Assembly (NCBI GenBank): GCA_964247055.1
Contig: OZ176055.1
Span: 9,920,001 to 9,984,000 of the forward strand
Length of the DNA stretch: 64,000 bases
Direction of reading: 5' to 3'
Origin: Paragordius varius
Taxonomy: Eukaryota > Nematomorpha
Shown: positions 1 through 13,262 of the stretch, piece after piece
Numbering within the stretch: position 1 is the stretch's first letter
How the letters are laid out: every line of letters starts with the position of its first letter
Made by a program: the position numbers and the translations under genes
The notes under the pieces: model-generated
The model's input: only the letters and a program-made list of their open reading frames with translations
Database searches by the model: none
What the model was told of the DNA's origin: nothing

Positions 1-120
1 ACTGAAATTTTACGGACAAAGCGTTAAAATATAAAGACAAATATTTTTTTGTGTTTGAGAGAAAAAAATATTTGTCTTTATATCTTTACGTTTTGTCCAT
101 AGTATAATTTCAGTCTTTAC
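1..120. repeat. MITE family A, compact hairpin copy
   Basis: A left terminal inverted repeat (about 1-60, with the core cggacaaa and aaagacaaat) is followed almost directly by its reverse complement (about 61-120, ending in ttttgtcc and tactgta). There is almost no loop, unlike the roughly 280-bp copies elsewhere. Its left edge is cut by the window start. Confidence 0.75.
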
Positions 121-121
121 T

Positions 122-715
122 GTAAAAGAAAGAAAATGTGAATTACCATTTATGTCTTGTGAATGATATATTTCTATTTCACACTTGCCATTTAAAACAA
201 TAAGTCATATTGATATAAATCAGGTTGTGTTTTAGAGAAAAAAAATATTTGTCTTAATATTTTTACGTTTTGTTTATAGTATAATTATAAAGTTTTTACT
301 GTAATAGAAAGAAAATATGAATAACCATTTATGTCTCTATGTGAATGATATATCTCTATTTCACACTTGCCATTTAAAATGGTGAGTTATATTGAAATAT
401 ATCATATGGTTGTGTTTTAGAGGGAAAAAAAATTTTTCTTTATATTTTTACGTTTTGTCCTTCCGTATAATTTCAAAGTTTTTACTGTAATAGAAAGAAA
501 ATGTGAATAACCATTTATGTCTCTATGTGAATGATATATCTCTATTTCACACTTGCCATTTAAAATGGTGAGTTATATTGAAATATATCATATGGTTGTG
601 TTTTAGAGAAAAAAATGTGTGTCTTTATATTTTTACGTTTTGTCCATAGTATAATTTCAAAGTTTTTACTGTAAAATAGAAAGAAAATGTGAATAACCAT
701 TTGCGTCTCTATGTT
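122..715. repeat. Tandem array of MITE A right halves, unit about 180 bp
   Basis: Three full units and part of a fourth begin with the motif agaaagaaaatgtgaat at about 129, 307, 491 and 676, giving spacings of 178, 184 and 185 bp. Each unit matches the right half of MITE A: an inner part with tatctctatttcacac, then the right inverted repeat ending in acgttttgtcc and tttttactgta. The array abuts the last visible Kunitz exon at about 715. Confidence 0.8.
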
Positions 716-3091
716 GTAATGGTCTTGGAACCGTATTTTGTCCACTATGAGGAGGTCCAACCCGTTCGACATGACTGTGCTCTGAACCGCCATGTCGCTC
801 CCCTTCATGATGATGATAAGGTGAATGGGAATGGGGAGACTGTCGGCCCTCCCGCACACAAGTCCTTTGACAATCCTCGGCAGTTTGGAAACTATTCATA
901 CAATAAATCGGATATTAAACTATAAAATATTCTACAAGCAAGCGTTTTCTGATTAAGGATATTAGTTTAATAAAGCAATAATTATTATCTATCAATAAGA
1001 GATTATCATAGGTAATGATTCAATAAGCCATTTATAAAACTAATAGAGAGCTATTCAGATATCAGAGATAAGGGGAACTATACTTATTTTTATTGCCGGA
1101 ACAACCTCCATAATAGAATTGGCGACAAACTTGATTAGTATTGTCATAATACCATCTCACGACATAGTTCCCACATGGCCCAATATCTGAATTCTCCAAG
1201 CATACACCTAGTCTCATATAAACAAAAATTAACAGTTAAAATTTGAATTATCCGCGGACAAAACGTATAAATATAAATACAAATATATTTTTTCTAAAAG
1301 ATAACCCCATAATTTTTTAAACCCTAATTTATCCTATTAATAGCATTTAATAATAATCGAAACATGTAATTTTGACTGTGATATCAATATATATATTTTA
1401 TTTTACACTTATGTGTTTAAAATAATTAAGGTTTAAAATAGTATGGTTATCTTTTGATAAAAAAAATTTGTTTTAATATTTTTACATTTTGTCCGTATAA
1501 CTTCAATTGTTACTGTAATATAAAAATAACCAATTTGTATACTATATGATCCAGATTGTTTTTATAAACAAATTAACTTATAAATGGGATTTTCTGTTAA
1601 AATGCTTTTTCTATAACCAAATATTTGTGCCATTTTACTAAAGTTTATCATTGTAGCTTTTTTGTAATTCCCAAGCAAAATAAGTTATTAGAATTTAATA
1701 ATTTATAGTATATCGATTTAGTATTAATCCTAAAAATTTCAATTTTCATACGTGCAAATGTTTCATAATTATATGACGAAAGAGGCGCTATGGTTAAAAT
1801 CAACGCAATTTCGCTCGTTTCTAAAATAGGGTTTGAAAAATTAAAATGATGTCCAACGTTTTAGTAAACAGTTAGGGTTTGAAAATAAGATATTATTTAA
1901 AGATCGAGCGAATTCAAATTTTATCTAGAGTTCCCCTAATTTTTTAATTGTTTTCATTTCTATCTCACAGACATAAAAATCGGAATTTAATTTTTGTTTT
2001 TATGCATGTGATTTTGATAAATGCAATCCGTCTTATCGCCCGTTTTTATGCATGCAATATTATCTTTTTCCCGCTATTTGAGGATTCAAATGCCCTATCA
2101 ACCAAAATTATATTTTCTGTCCCTTTCGGTGCAATGAATACAGCTATAACTGTTTGGTCAATAAGTAATCACCTCATATTCAATCAATAATAACCAAAAT
2201 ATGTTATTAGGCCCCTATTATTAGAAGACGAAAAATTGGAATTTGATTATAATATTAAATACCAACTTAAATAAAATTTATGATAGTTTTAAATAAATCG
2301 ATTTTATAAGGATGGCTATCTGAAACATCGCTATTTTTTAATGTATTACTTTTTTGTGGTAAAAAAATTATACAGTGAAAATTGTTATACGGACAAAACG
2401 TGAAATATAAAGACAAATTTTTTTTCAAAAGACAACTATACTTTTTTAATCTTGGTTTTTTTGAATGTAACTCATTGTTAAAACTACTAATTATAATATA
2501 GAAATGTCAATAGGTAACACAATCTATTATGTATTTATGATTGTAATTAGATGTTTGTTATAGAAATTATGGTTTAAAAAGTATGGTTGTCTTTCAAAAA
2601 AAATTGTCTTTATATTTTTACATTTTGTCCGTATAATTCCAATTTTTATTGTATCTGAATTTTGAGTTCCAATGCGCAAATAATAGGTTAAAGCACATGT
2701 AACTTTACTTGTCATGTCACGCATTATTATTGTGACACATCAGCCAACACCAAGTGCCCCGTTTGATTAGCCTAATTTGTCAAAAAAACGTAGTTTTAAA
2801 TAATTATACTTGAATCTAAGGAACCAGTGGATTGCTGACTAATTTCAGTCGGCGATTTTGTTGGGGGCAAAACACAAATCTTGAGACATTCTTGTTCGGA
2901 ATCAAATTTGTTTTGGGGTTCTTCGCTCTGAAGACATCCACCCCACCAAAAGCGTCTGCATCCACTGTTCTGTCGGTCATAATACCATTTTTGCGTGTAA
3001 TTCTTGGCACAAAGTTTATGCAAAATCTCCGAATTACAAACTTTTTTATCATATCCGCCGCCATCAACGCTTTGTTGATGTTGCGTGTATG
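666..3091 (-). CDS. Secreted-type protein with two Kunitz domains (5' end not found)
   Basis: Kunitz/BPTI-type serine protease inhibitor, probably secreted. Three exons join in phase: 3091-2810, 1207-1084 and 891 down to a stop at 666. Exon 1 carries a complete domain with six cysteines (HKLCAKNYTQKWYYD, then CRRFWWGGC, then CLKIC) and a Ser/Thr/Pro-rich linker. The second domain is split across exons 2 and 3 (CLENSDIGPCG, RWYYDNTNQVCRQFYYGGC, then NFQTAEDCQRTC) and is followed by a His-rich tail (HSHSPYHHHEGE). The junctions are phase 1 and phase 2. The last 15 or so codons run into the tandem repeat, so either the stop is repeat-derived or a donor near 725 leads out of the window. No signal-peptide exon was found upstream; an ATG at 3110 exists but gives a poor signal, and the TTAG before 3091 fits an acceptor better. 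Confidence 0.8.
1233..1514. repeat. MITE family A copy
   Basis: Inverted repeats near acggacaaaacg and its complement ttttgtccgt, ends caGTTAAAA and tTACTG, TA on the flanks. It lies in the sequence upstream of Kunitz exon 2, inside that intron. Confidence 0.75.
2373..2651. repeat. MITE family A copy
   Basis: Typical copy of about 280 bp flanked by TA, with both inverted repeats (atacggacaaaacgt on the left, attttgtccgtataat on the right). It lies in the intron between the two Kunitz exons. Confidence 0.8.
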
Positions 3092-3747
3092 CTAATATAA
3101 ACATAATCATTTACTGTAAATTTTAAACTTGTTTATTTTTAGATAGGAACATCCATCTTACAAGCATAAAAGTGCAAAATCCCAAAAAGCTTAAAAATAT
3201 TTATTCGGAAAAATATATGATAGGATTTTACTTTCTTGGCAACTTCAAAGGTCCTACGTATATTTCCAAATTTAGTCCAATTTTATTAATATTTTATAAA
3301 AATTATGAAAAAGTAATTTTTGATGCCTGAACTACAAAAAATCCAATATAAAATTGAAAAGGATTATCACGTTTTCTAATATCAATGCGTAACTATAAAC
3401 AACCATTACATAATTGAAATATATATTTTAAATTAAGATTTTTTAACGTTAGGATTTTTTTAAATTTTTAAGTCTAAACCTATTAGTCAATAATATTTAG
3501 GTCAGGGCTATCGTTATATTTAAGGTCTTTTATACAGTAAGATCAATATATATTTTATCACATTTTTGCCATTACATGATGTCCGCTAAAACAAAAAAGG
3601 GTTGTTTTCCTTTTCGTTCGAAGAAAGTGATTTAAAATTTATGATGGATATTATTCATAAATTTTCATAAAAATTAATCATGTCATCTGATCGCGAATAA
3701 TTTCTACTTTGGTTTACTGTTACTGTAAAAATAAACGTATTGAATTA

Positions 3748-4020
3748 CAGTAAAATCTGTAATTATACGGACAAAACGTAAAAATATAAAGACCAATATT
3801 TTTTTCAAAAAGACAACGATATTTTTTTAAACTTTAATACTTTTTATATTTACCTACCACTGTAAAATATAAAATTATGGGGTCTCCTATTTACAACTGT
3901 ATTTAATGCATTTTCGATTAATTTAATATTGAAAATAACAAGATTTTGAAAGTATGGTAGGTTGCTTTTAAAAAATATTTGTCTTTATATTTTTACGTTT
4001 TGTCCGTATAATTTCAATTA
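3748..4020. repeat. MITE family A copy
   Basis: Left end cagtaaaatctgtaatt, right end ttttgtccgtataattt; the outermost right bases are degraded. Confidence 0.75.
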
Positions 4021-4107
4021 AAAAAATAGTGCAGTATCGAGCCGGAACACGCATTGCGTCATTTTTTGATCTTAGGAGGTGAGGTGATAGCAGACGTTTT
4101 TTAAAAT

Positions 4108-4391
4108 GTAAAACTTATTATACGGACAAAACGTAAAAACAAGACAAATATTTTTTCTAAAACACAACCATACTTTTTAAATCTTGATTTATTTCAAAAT
4201 AACTAATTGTTTTAAATGTCATAGTCTGAAATATAGATATATATTACTAACACAATCAATTCTCTATTTTGCAATTGTAACGAAATAGCCTATCTGAGAA
4301 TTAAAGTTTAAATAAGTATGGGGTTGTCCTTTAGATAAAAATATTTGTCTTTATATTTTGACGTTTTGTCCGTATAGTTCAATTTTTACTG
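4108..4391. repeat. MITE family A copy
   Basis: Left core tatacggacaaaacgt, right end gttttgtccgtatag followed by tttttactg and TA. Only about 90 bp separate it from the preceding copy. Confidence 0.75.
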
Positions 4392-7300
4392 TAAAATAAA
4401 CTTATTTCGATGTTTTAGAAATATAATTGCTTAATTCCTCAAAACTGTACTATTTTTTGTTGTTTAAAACTTTCAACCAGTAGTATACTAAAACCGCCGC
4501 CCTAAAAGTGCTTTATTATGGCCCTGAATTATTATTTTTGAATTGTTCCATGCACTTATTTAAAGTAATAAAAATATCTGTAACTGTGTGTCAAACAATA
4601 AAATAATTATCTGAATTATAAGATCAAAAAAAAATTTAAAATAAATTAAAATATTAAATTTGGGTATTTTGAGTGGTGGCGGGAGGTGATCGCGTTTGTG
4701 CGAAAAATTTAAAAGAAAATATAAGAAAGTTTACTGGTTTCGAATAAAGCCGCTAAGAATATGAATACTAACTTCATGGGATATTTTTTACAAAAATTTA
4801 ATAATTCCGTTTAAATTAAGAAAATAAAGGTTAATCTTGAGCAAAATTAAAAATTATTAATAGAAATCAATGTAAAAAAATTAAATTAAAATATTTTAGG
4901 ACTTTGAACTAAATCGCGAATCAATTAAATTTATAAATAGCAATTTTTTAACGATACAAAAATGATTAAAATTATTCTTTTTGCGTTTTCTCAAGAGATT
5001 ATTATTAAGGAAAAAACATCCAAATGCAAAAAATGGAGATGGAAAACAGCATGAATGCTTTTTATTCAAATTCCTAAAATCTCGTTCTATTATTCCATAA
5101 AATTATACAAATTTTTATTTTATAATAATTTTTTTACCCGATCTTAATATTTAGTATAAAATTTTATTAAATAAAACTCACAAAGTATATGAAAATAAAA
5201 CATAATACATTTTTTTACAAAAAAATATTTTCTTATAAAATAAAAAAATTGTCCATATAATTATCGATTTTTGTCCATTGATTATTATAAATGCTCAATG
5301 CAGAGCAAGGAATATAATATAATTTAAACAAAATATGAACCAACGTAAAATAGTTAACTTAAATTTGCTTTTATTAAGGTATATGCATAAAATTTTATTT
5401 GAACAATTAAAGTACCATATGGGCATTAACAATATTTGAGTGTGGTTTTTGGCATAGAGAAAGTATTCTTAAAAAGGGGCCATATGCTTATTATATATCT
5501 AAAAATATGAAAAAATATAAATTATTTTTGTTTTTTAAAAAGTAGATATTGACCTTCCATCCTATACTTATTTTGCTGCTCAAAATTCCAAAATGATTTA
5601 TGCAATAGTAATGGATAAAAATAGTTTTTTGTTTAAAAATTTCAAACAACTGGTTCTTTTCATACATTAGTAACATAATTTATGAATTTTTATATATTAT
5701 AGAAAATATCTAGAACGTTTTTGCGTTACTGTTTATTTTATTACTAGTTGTATATGTTTTAGGTTTTGGAATGACTTTTAGAGACTCAGTTAAAAGAGTT
5801 ATTTGTTTGCTTTACTTATTAAATCTAATGCTTGAATTGTTGAAGAATGGTTATGGCGAAAAAGATTAGGTAATAGGAAATCATATGCATCATCAGCACA
5901 CTCACCGCAAATAATTTGCAGGCGGCTTTAAATTACCTACGAGGTATAATACACATTCCAACATTCAATGCACAGGTTAATTATAATGAACGTAAAAAAT
6001 ATTTGAAAACTTTCTTAGTGGTAACAAACTAATGAATTTGTTCTTTTTGACCGACATCCAGAGCAAAATATCGTTTAATACCAAATTTTTGTAAATGCTA
6101 TTCAATGCTAAGTTTCCTCTAATGCTCGGTATTGTGGTTACCCGAAGACTTTAGGTGTTGCATTTTTTAATAGATAATAAAAATTTTTGGAAGGACATTT
6201 TTATTAGTCATTTAGATTTTATTGTAAATTTTACTGTTTATATGGTATTAGGCCGAATTTTTGGATATACTGTGCTTTGTTCAACATTTTCTATATTTTA
6301 AAGCTAAATTTAACTTTTTTATGTAATCTTAGTTCCATTCTTCATTGTGTCAGTATAATTCCTCAATGCGTTATCCTAATTGGCTTTTAAATTTAACTTT
6401 AACACAATTCGAAAATATATAGAAGTGTTACTGTTATATAACTTAGGTAATTTATTAACATAATTTTTTTGGAACATTTAAAATGTCAAAATATGGCACA
6501 ACCACAAATCGGTTTTAATCAAAAAAATCTATTATTTTGAAGTCACTTAAACTGTTTAGGTTATTAGTTTTTTGAAGTCGCCACAAACATATGGTTAAAG
6601 CTTTAAAATTTGCATAATAAATTATAGCCAAAATAGTGAAAACAGCTGCTTGGTTTTTTGGATTTATTTCTCTTATATGGCGCTTAACCCCTAATTTTAT
6701 AAATTTTGAAAGTCTGTTATCGACATATCAAATTCAGTGTCCAAAATGAACAAAATGAACGACAAAAAAATTTGAAACACTATGTGCAGATATGTGTAGT
6801 AAAAGGTAAATTATTACAGTTTCGTATGAATTATAATTGCAAAAGAACAACCTCTTTTGAGCAATAATGGGTGTTTCTTTCGAAAAATAAAGCAAGTATC
6901 CTTTAAAATGCATGGATCGGGATAATGCAGAACAATCTAAAAGCTGCATCGGCAAAAAACCACACATAGATGTTTTTTAAATTTTTTTGTAGCATATGAC
7001 TTTTTTATATTATTTAAATCAGCCATATTCATATCGTTTTTATTAAAATATGGCTTAAAAGGGGATGATATTCCAATCAGTATTAAGAATTGTCCAAGCT
7101 TTATTTTGCTGCAGCCTTTCTATAATAACTACCCGATTCTCATTTGAATATGATTTATTTCCAAAGTTTTATTAGTTGCTTGGAATTTAAATTCTATCTC
7201 CTATGGTCTATTTTAATTTTTAACTATTTTAACCAAGAGACTTGCTTTTTCATTGCAATGTTAACACATTCAGACTATTAAAAGAATGGTGCCACATAGA

Positions 7301-7893
7301 TATCTTCATCAAAACAATTTTTAGCTAGTTATAAAATGAGACTCCGGCGTGTTTTATTAAGCATATAAATTTCACCAAAACTGTCCGTGAAAACAAATAT
7401 AATAAATCCGTCAATAAAAAAGTTTTTCAAATTCAAATTAGATTTTGACATCCAATAACTTATTGAGTTAAATAAAGGAATCTAGATTTTTATACATAGC
7501 GGGTAAATACACTAAATAAAAATTTTCACCCAAAATATTTATCTAAAAACAAAAATATTTCACATAATGCAACCGACCAAATCTTTCAATAAATGGTGTT
7601 TTTTGTCAAAATTTCAATGATAATATAAATCATATTATCACTTATATAATTTATTTGTCTAAAAATTATTTATATTGACATTATACAACAGTGTTCATTC
7701 GTTCAACATTCTTCACACAATGGAATATACTGATGGTGCTTAACAATTAGCCATTCATACGGAGACCAGATTAAGGCAAGAGAATACCCAAATTTAAAAA
7801 AAAGATTATAAATTATTAAGAAATTATTTTATCCAAAATCTATAATTTAGGCTCGCGGGTGCGTTTTACAAAATATGTATATAGTTAGTTAAT
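4392..7893. other. No gene recognised
   Basis: AT-rich sequence with only short chance open frames. A frame near 5838-5930 on the plus strand (IVEEWLWRKRLGNRKS) is odd in composition and might be a transposase fragment, but I could not assign it. No RNA gene or clear terminal-repeat element was seen. Confidence 0.5.
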
Positions 7894-8375
7894 CTAATCT
7901 AAGCTATTATTAGTATTTAAAGTGTTGTTGATTGTTGTAGGGATTGTTGGATGTGAAGAGTTAACTGGAACAGAAACCGGATTGGCAGAGGTCGTGACAC
8001 TAGTTATTGTCACATCATGATTGGAATTCGAATAAAGATCATTTGATGAGCTAATAAGAGTATTTTCTGTGGGTATCAGCTCTGTAGTAATAAATGTATA
8101 TGAGTGTTTATAAAATGCATTTATATACAATTTACACTTCAAGAGTGCCTTTAAACACTTTAAACTTACCCTTAAACAATTCAAGTTCCTCCTAAAATTA
8201 AACATGTGTTTTTTAAGATTAACCCTAGCCTTTATTTTATATTTTTAAAACAAAAAATTTTGTTTGTAGATTAATACTGAAAAAATAATAATCTAAGCCA
8301 TAAAGATAAATTTAGTATGAGTTATAATAGCCCGAAAATAGATAATTCATTTTTAGGGTAAATTTGAATTGTAAA

Positions 8376-8422
<47 letters not shown>

Positions 8423-11400
8423 TTTGCACTTCAAGAGGGAGCTAAAAACTTCAAGTTAGTAGTCCTTGAACACTTATATTTTGCTTCTAACTTTAATCAA
8501 TCAAACTTTGTATCACCACACCTTAACTTATATTTTTTTTACCTACTATATCTATATTTTATTTATGCCAAAAATAATAGTTATACCAGGCAAAATAAAA
8601 AAATTTAAAGGACGAACTTGAGTGTTTAGAAAAGACTCTTAAAGTTTGTAAATAGGATTGTTAAATAAAAGTATTTAAAGGTTAAAATGCAAAACAACCT
8701 GGTGGAATGGGGGAAATAGAAGCTCCAGCCCGTTCTGGAAAAATCAGCTGTTCTGTTACTGTCGTCATCGTGGTTGTGTTTGATATTGGATCTACTGATG
8801 GTTGCTGAAGCTTGACCTTAAAAATTTCATAAAGAAATGAATCAAATAATAAAAGAACAAAAATGTTATCAGTAAGATTGGTGACGGTATAAAACTCAAA
8901 TGTGAACTTAAATTGAATTTGTAAGGAAATTTTATCATAACTATTAAAGCAACTAATAATATAATAATTGGATAATATAATTTTGTTTTATAAATCAACA
9001 GCATAGCATATATATATTTCTAAATTAAGCGATCGAACCGATAAATCTTTAATAATTCTACGACCATCTTAGTAACAAACATTAAGAATTAGAGTAAAAA
9101 TTGATATTTTTAGACAAAGCAGATATATAAGACATAAAAGACCTTAGCTTTTTAAATTAAGATCGTTTAATATATCTCATTGTTTTAAATTGCAAAGAAT
9201 TAATAGAGAAATAAATTGGTAACTCAATTAATTTTATTTACAATCGTAATTATAAATCTTCCATCGAAAATAAATATCTGTCCAGTCTATATAATATCGA
9301 CTGTAATTAGAAAACAGCTGATATTTTACTTTGTGATCAGCTGATGAGGAAGAGTCCGTATCTTCTCCTTCGTCCTCACCATCTTCAAGCATCCAACTTT
9401 CTTCGACGGCAGCAAGAACGCGTTTCTCATATTCTCTAAAAGAGTTAAATAAATATAAATTTATCAATCTAAATATTTGACTTTAAAAGAAATGTCCGAG
9501 TGTGAAAACACCTAAAATCATATGTAATTTCTAAGAATTTCTTTTATAAAGAGCAAAATTATATTTCGGGTTTAATTAGCCTTTATGTTGTTCCCATATT
9601 AAAATTTGCTTTTATACCAAAAATCTCCTTTAAAAGGACTTTATACACAGAAAATGTGTGGCTAATTTTAATAATAGCTCAATACGATTTTGTCATATAT
9701 GTATTGGTCATATATATCGTTTGTGTTCCGTTACATTTCCCGTAAAAAGCATTGAGATTGTAAGGAATTTATTTGCCAATAATGTCAGTCACAAAAACAT
9801 AAAAACCCACCCTATAAATATTAAATATTGCGATCCTATTTTTTGGAATAACCCTTTTTTTAGCCTAAACTATATAGTTAAGTGGCTATGAGGGTATAGT
9901 GTAGTGTTTTAATCTTTCGTAACAGACGCATATTACAGTATGAGTAAGTATACATCATTGTTAGAAAGTTATTAATTATTGCTTATTAGTAAATACAACA
10001 AAGGGCAGTATTATTGGCATATGATAAAAAGTGAAAAATAACTAAAAGCCAATAATAATTCTCTTGCCGCATATGCAATTTAGTAATAATTAAACTTTCT
10101 AGCAAGATATACTTACTCATACTGTATATGTTAAGATAGAATACTCAAAAAGTTAAAGGAATACCTTTTATTTTCTTTGTATAGTTGAGCGGCCAAGTTA
10201 TTTGCTGGACTGTTTGGGTTAGGATCACTCAAAAGACTCTACATAATCAGAATACAGGCATTAAATGGTATTAAAATAATGTTGTTTATAAAAAACTTAT
10301 TATAGTAAACATATAATTGAAACATTTTTTAATATTCAGGAGTTAAAATGAAAAATTTATATTAAAATTAAAAAAATTTTATTATCAAACTACATCCATC
10401 AAATGATATTGAAAAACAAAGTCGTTCATAAGAACCTAATATATTTTATAAAATTCAGGAGTTAAAATGGGTAGATTATAACAATATTTTTTTAAAAATT
10501 CCTCTCCGCACCTAATTTTAACATTTTTTAAGAAATTATATTTAAAATTAAAAATTTTGAATAAAAGCATTTTTTCCATCAAAATGAGCCCTAAATTAGT
10601 AGTTTAGATTTTTTCACCTAAATAATTGTGGATTTAAATGATAATTAAACATAATTTTATTTTCGTTTTCCTATCAAAAAAAGAGATTTAATTATCCAAT
10701 ATGCAACAATGTTTAAAATGGGAACTTGGATAGAAGTTAAAATGGCGGAAACGTCATAGGTTGGCGACCATCTGTTCTGCAGAATATCTAAGCATATGGC
10801 TCCATTCGCATAAACTATATAAAAAATTTATTTTACTTGATTAATCACAAATATTTTATAGTTTTAATATAAAAAATATGTAAAAAGGTAAAATATGGTT
10901 AACTATAATATACCATTTAACAATACAACACCTTCGAACAATTCGAATTCACCCTAAAATAAAATATAAGTTTTTTTAGATTAAAAATTACCTATATTTT
11001 TTATATTTTTGGAAAATAAAAATTTTGTTAAATTAAAATAATACCGAAAAAATAATAAACTATGCCATAAAGATATATTAATAATGAGTTATATTGGTTC
11101 GAAAATTTATTTTTAGGCTGGTGAATATAAATTGTTTAAGGGTGATTTGAACTGTAAATGGTATAGCAAAGCTTTCATAGGGTTTAAAATGCATTATTTT
11201 CAACTCTTATTCAAGTATTTAAACTAATTATGAAATGATATTTATCTAAAATATTTTAAAATGACTATGTTATAGCAATCAAGGCCTTCTTATAAAAGTA
11301 TTTAAAACCATTTGGATGAAACATTTTGGATACAAATCTAACGTTGGGCGGTTTGTTGGGATATTCCTCGCTAAATTCGATCGTGAGCTTAAATGTGCCA

Positions 11401-11731
11401 TCTTCAAATGGTGTATCTTGAGGACTAAAAATACAGCGATTAAAATTAAATTTTAAAGTTAAGTAAATCGAGTTTTTGAATGTAATATAATCAAAATACT
11501 ATTCAAAGTTAATTAATCATGATACTAACCCGAAAATGACGGCATTCCAAACCATAATGTTATTGTCAGTTGGGGCTCCACTGATCCCAGCAGGGGGATC
11601 TTCTTGAAGTCTAATATAAATTAAATATAAGATTTGAATCCTTAAAAATTAAAAATGCATAAAAGCGTTTTATATGATAAAATCAACCTTTTGAAATCTC
11701 TCATTAAACGTCTACGGGCTGGCGTTGACAT
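7894..11731 (-). CDS. UBE2A: RAD6/UBE2A-type ubiquitin-conjugating enzyme E2 with long C-terminal tail
   Basis: E2 enzyme of the RAD6 family, which mono-ubiquitinates histone H2B and PCNA with RAD18/BRE1-type E3s. Eight exons: 11731-11688, 11610-11530, 11424-11309, 10814-10726, 10238-10165, 9435-9330, 8816-8699 and 8081-7894, giving 271 residues. The start [20 protein letters not shown] is diagnostic. The catalytic cysteine in NGAICLDIL falls at residue 88 as in the family, and [17 protein letters not shown] and [14 protein letters not shown] follow. Vertebrate UBE2A stops near residue 152. Here exon 6 adds an acidic run ([17 protein letters not shown]), exon 7 about 39 residues and exon 8 about 62 Ser/Thr/Asn/Pro-rich residues. 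Budding-yeast RAD6 and nematode UBC-1 also carry acidic tails, but this one is longer. The core is very secure; the last two exons rest on phase agreement and good splice sites only. Confidence 0.9.
8123..8383. repeat. MITE family B copy
   Basis: Inverted-repeat element with left end near tatacaatttacacttc and right end agggtaaatttgaattgt. It is followed by a TA microsatellite (about 8380-8417) that seems to have expanded from its right end. Inside intron 7 of the UBE2A gene. Confidence 0.6.
9936..10124. repeat. Hairpin MITE (family E), TA-flanked
   Basis: The 189-bp element begins cagtatgagtaagtata and ends with its complement tatacttactcatactg. TA stands on both sides. Inner arms also pair (gttattaattattgc with taataattaaac). 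It lies in the UBE2A intron between exons 5 and 6. A degraded relative lies at about 47330-47514. Confidence 0.75.
10909..11165. repeat. MITE family B copy
   Basis: Left end taccatttaacaatac then ttcgaattcaccct; right end aagggtgatttgaact then gtaaatggtat. Inside the UBE2A intron between exons 3 and 4. Confidence 0.65.
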
Positions 11732-12222
11732 GCTTTACTTTTGCTGATAAAAATGATGGATTTCCAACTTATAAGAGTTTCGCGAATCGAATATTTGAGT
11801 ATTGCGTTTAGAAATGATTGTGCAGAAAATATCGAGTGATTGCTTTCTATGCTAGAACAAATTATATTGTTGGGGTAAATTTTCATTTTTAAATAAATTT
11901 AACAATCAGATTTTGGATAAAAAATAGAGAAGTTTTATTTAAAAAAATTTTGTGAATATTGAAACCATTTTAATCTTAAAAATATATAATCTATATATAA
12001 TTCATTACATAATAATAATAAGACATTAGTACATTTTTGATCTGAATTTACAGAGTTTAGTAATTTATATTCAATAATTCTACAAACAAAGGTTATGAAA
12101 CAATCTGAAATTTAACCATACCTGTTTTATGGAATACGAATATTTTTGACTTTTAGATCAGCTGACCCTAAAAAATCATCTCGAAAGCCAAACAAGGATT
12201 TGTAAAATGAATGTATTTTGTA

Positions 12223-12804
12223 TTAACACTTGGATACAATACATTCATTTCAATTTTATTCGAATTGGGGTATTTGGATACCCCAGACCTGTATAAAATG
12301 AAATACTTTAAAAAATATGGAAGGAATCGGAACCATTGCAAAATTTTGCACTTATATAACATTAATAAACCGAAATATATAAAAAATTTTATTCAAAAAT
12401 ACTTGAAATTACTTATTTTGATGTAAAACCCATTGGTAAAAATTTAGTCAACGTAACATGTGTGTATTGGCTAAATTGAAAAGTAATACAAAGTAAATCA
12501 CTTTTTTTATTTCTATCAATGTCAGATGTAATTTAAATAAAAAATTAGCTTAATTATACCTTTAAAAATAAATGAATACAATATTTTGCAAAAATTTTGT
12601 AAAATAAAAATGGCGTCGAAGTAGTCTGACATGGAACTTTTTTTCAAAATTAAATTTTATTTAAATATTTTGGTTTATTTAAATAATTTTTATCAGGATA
12701 GAAGCAAAAATTTAGAGTGGGACCGTTTCCTTTGGTAGTTTTTTAAAAATATTAATTCAAAATTAGTCTGGGGTATTTAGATACCCCAAAAATCGAAGTG
12801 TTAA
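12223..12804. repeat. TTAA-flanked MITE (family C), piggyBac-like
   Basis: TTAA on each side, outer ends CACTTGGAT and its near complement ATCGAAGTG. Each end also carries the short palindrome ggggtatttggatacccc or ggggtatttagatacccc. TTAA target duplication is the piggyBac hallmark; no transposase is present. About 580 bp. Confidence 0.75.
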
Positions 12805-13262
12805 CAGTGGAATACAACACATTCATCTCAGTCTTTTCATTCAAATTGCGGTAGTTAGATACCCCAAGTTAAAAATTAGATAATTTTGAATTACATAAAT
12901 GTCTGGCAAAGATTTGCATTTATATAGCATTAATGAACTCAAATATATACTTGATACTACTTATTTTGTAAAACCTTAAAGGTAAACATTTAACCAAGAT
13001 GACATGTGTGCATAAGTTAAATATAAAAATAATGAAATATATACTACTGATTATACCAATATTAAATATAATTTTAATAAAATGATACACTTAATTTTAG
13101 CCTTATAATAAAAAAAACACGATATTTTTGAAAAATACTGTAAAAAAAAATGGCGTTTAAGTAGTGTGATACGGATTAAATTAAATTGAGTTTTTTTCTG
13201 TAGTTATTTTAAAATATCAACTTAAGATATTTAGACCCAGAATCGGTGTTAAAAACCGAGTA
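12805..13262. repeat. Degraded family C MITE
   Basis: A second, worn copy directly after the first, with ttagataccccaag near its left end and shared interior text (aaaaaaaatggcgt). Its right end is poorly preserved. Confidence 0.55.

Noticed and set aside
560-925. Frames on both strands over the left edge (99 aa minus, 78 aa plus)
   Set aside because: They are shadows of the Kunitz exon and of the half-MITE array; the Kunitz frame alone has conserved cysteines.
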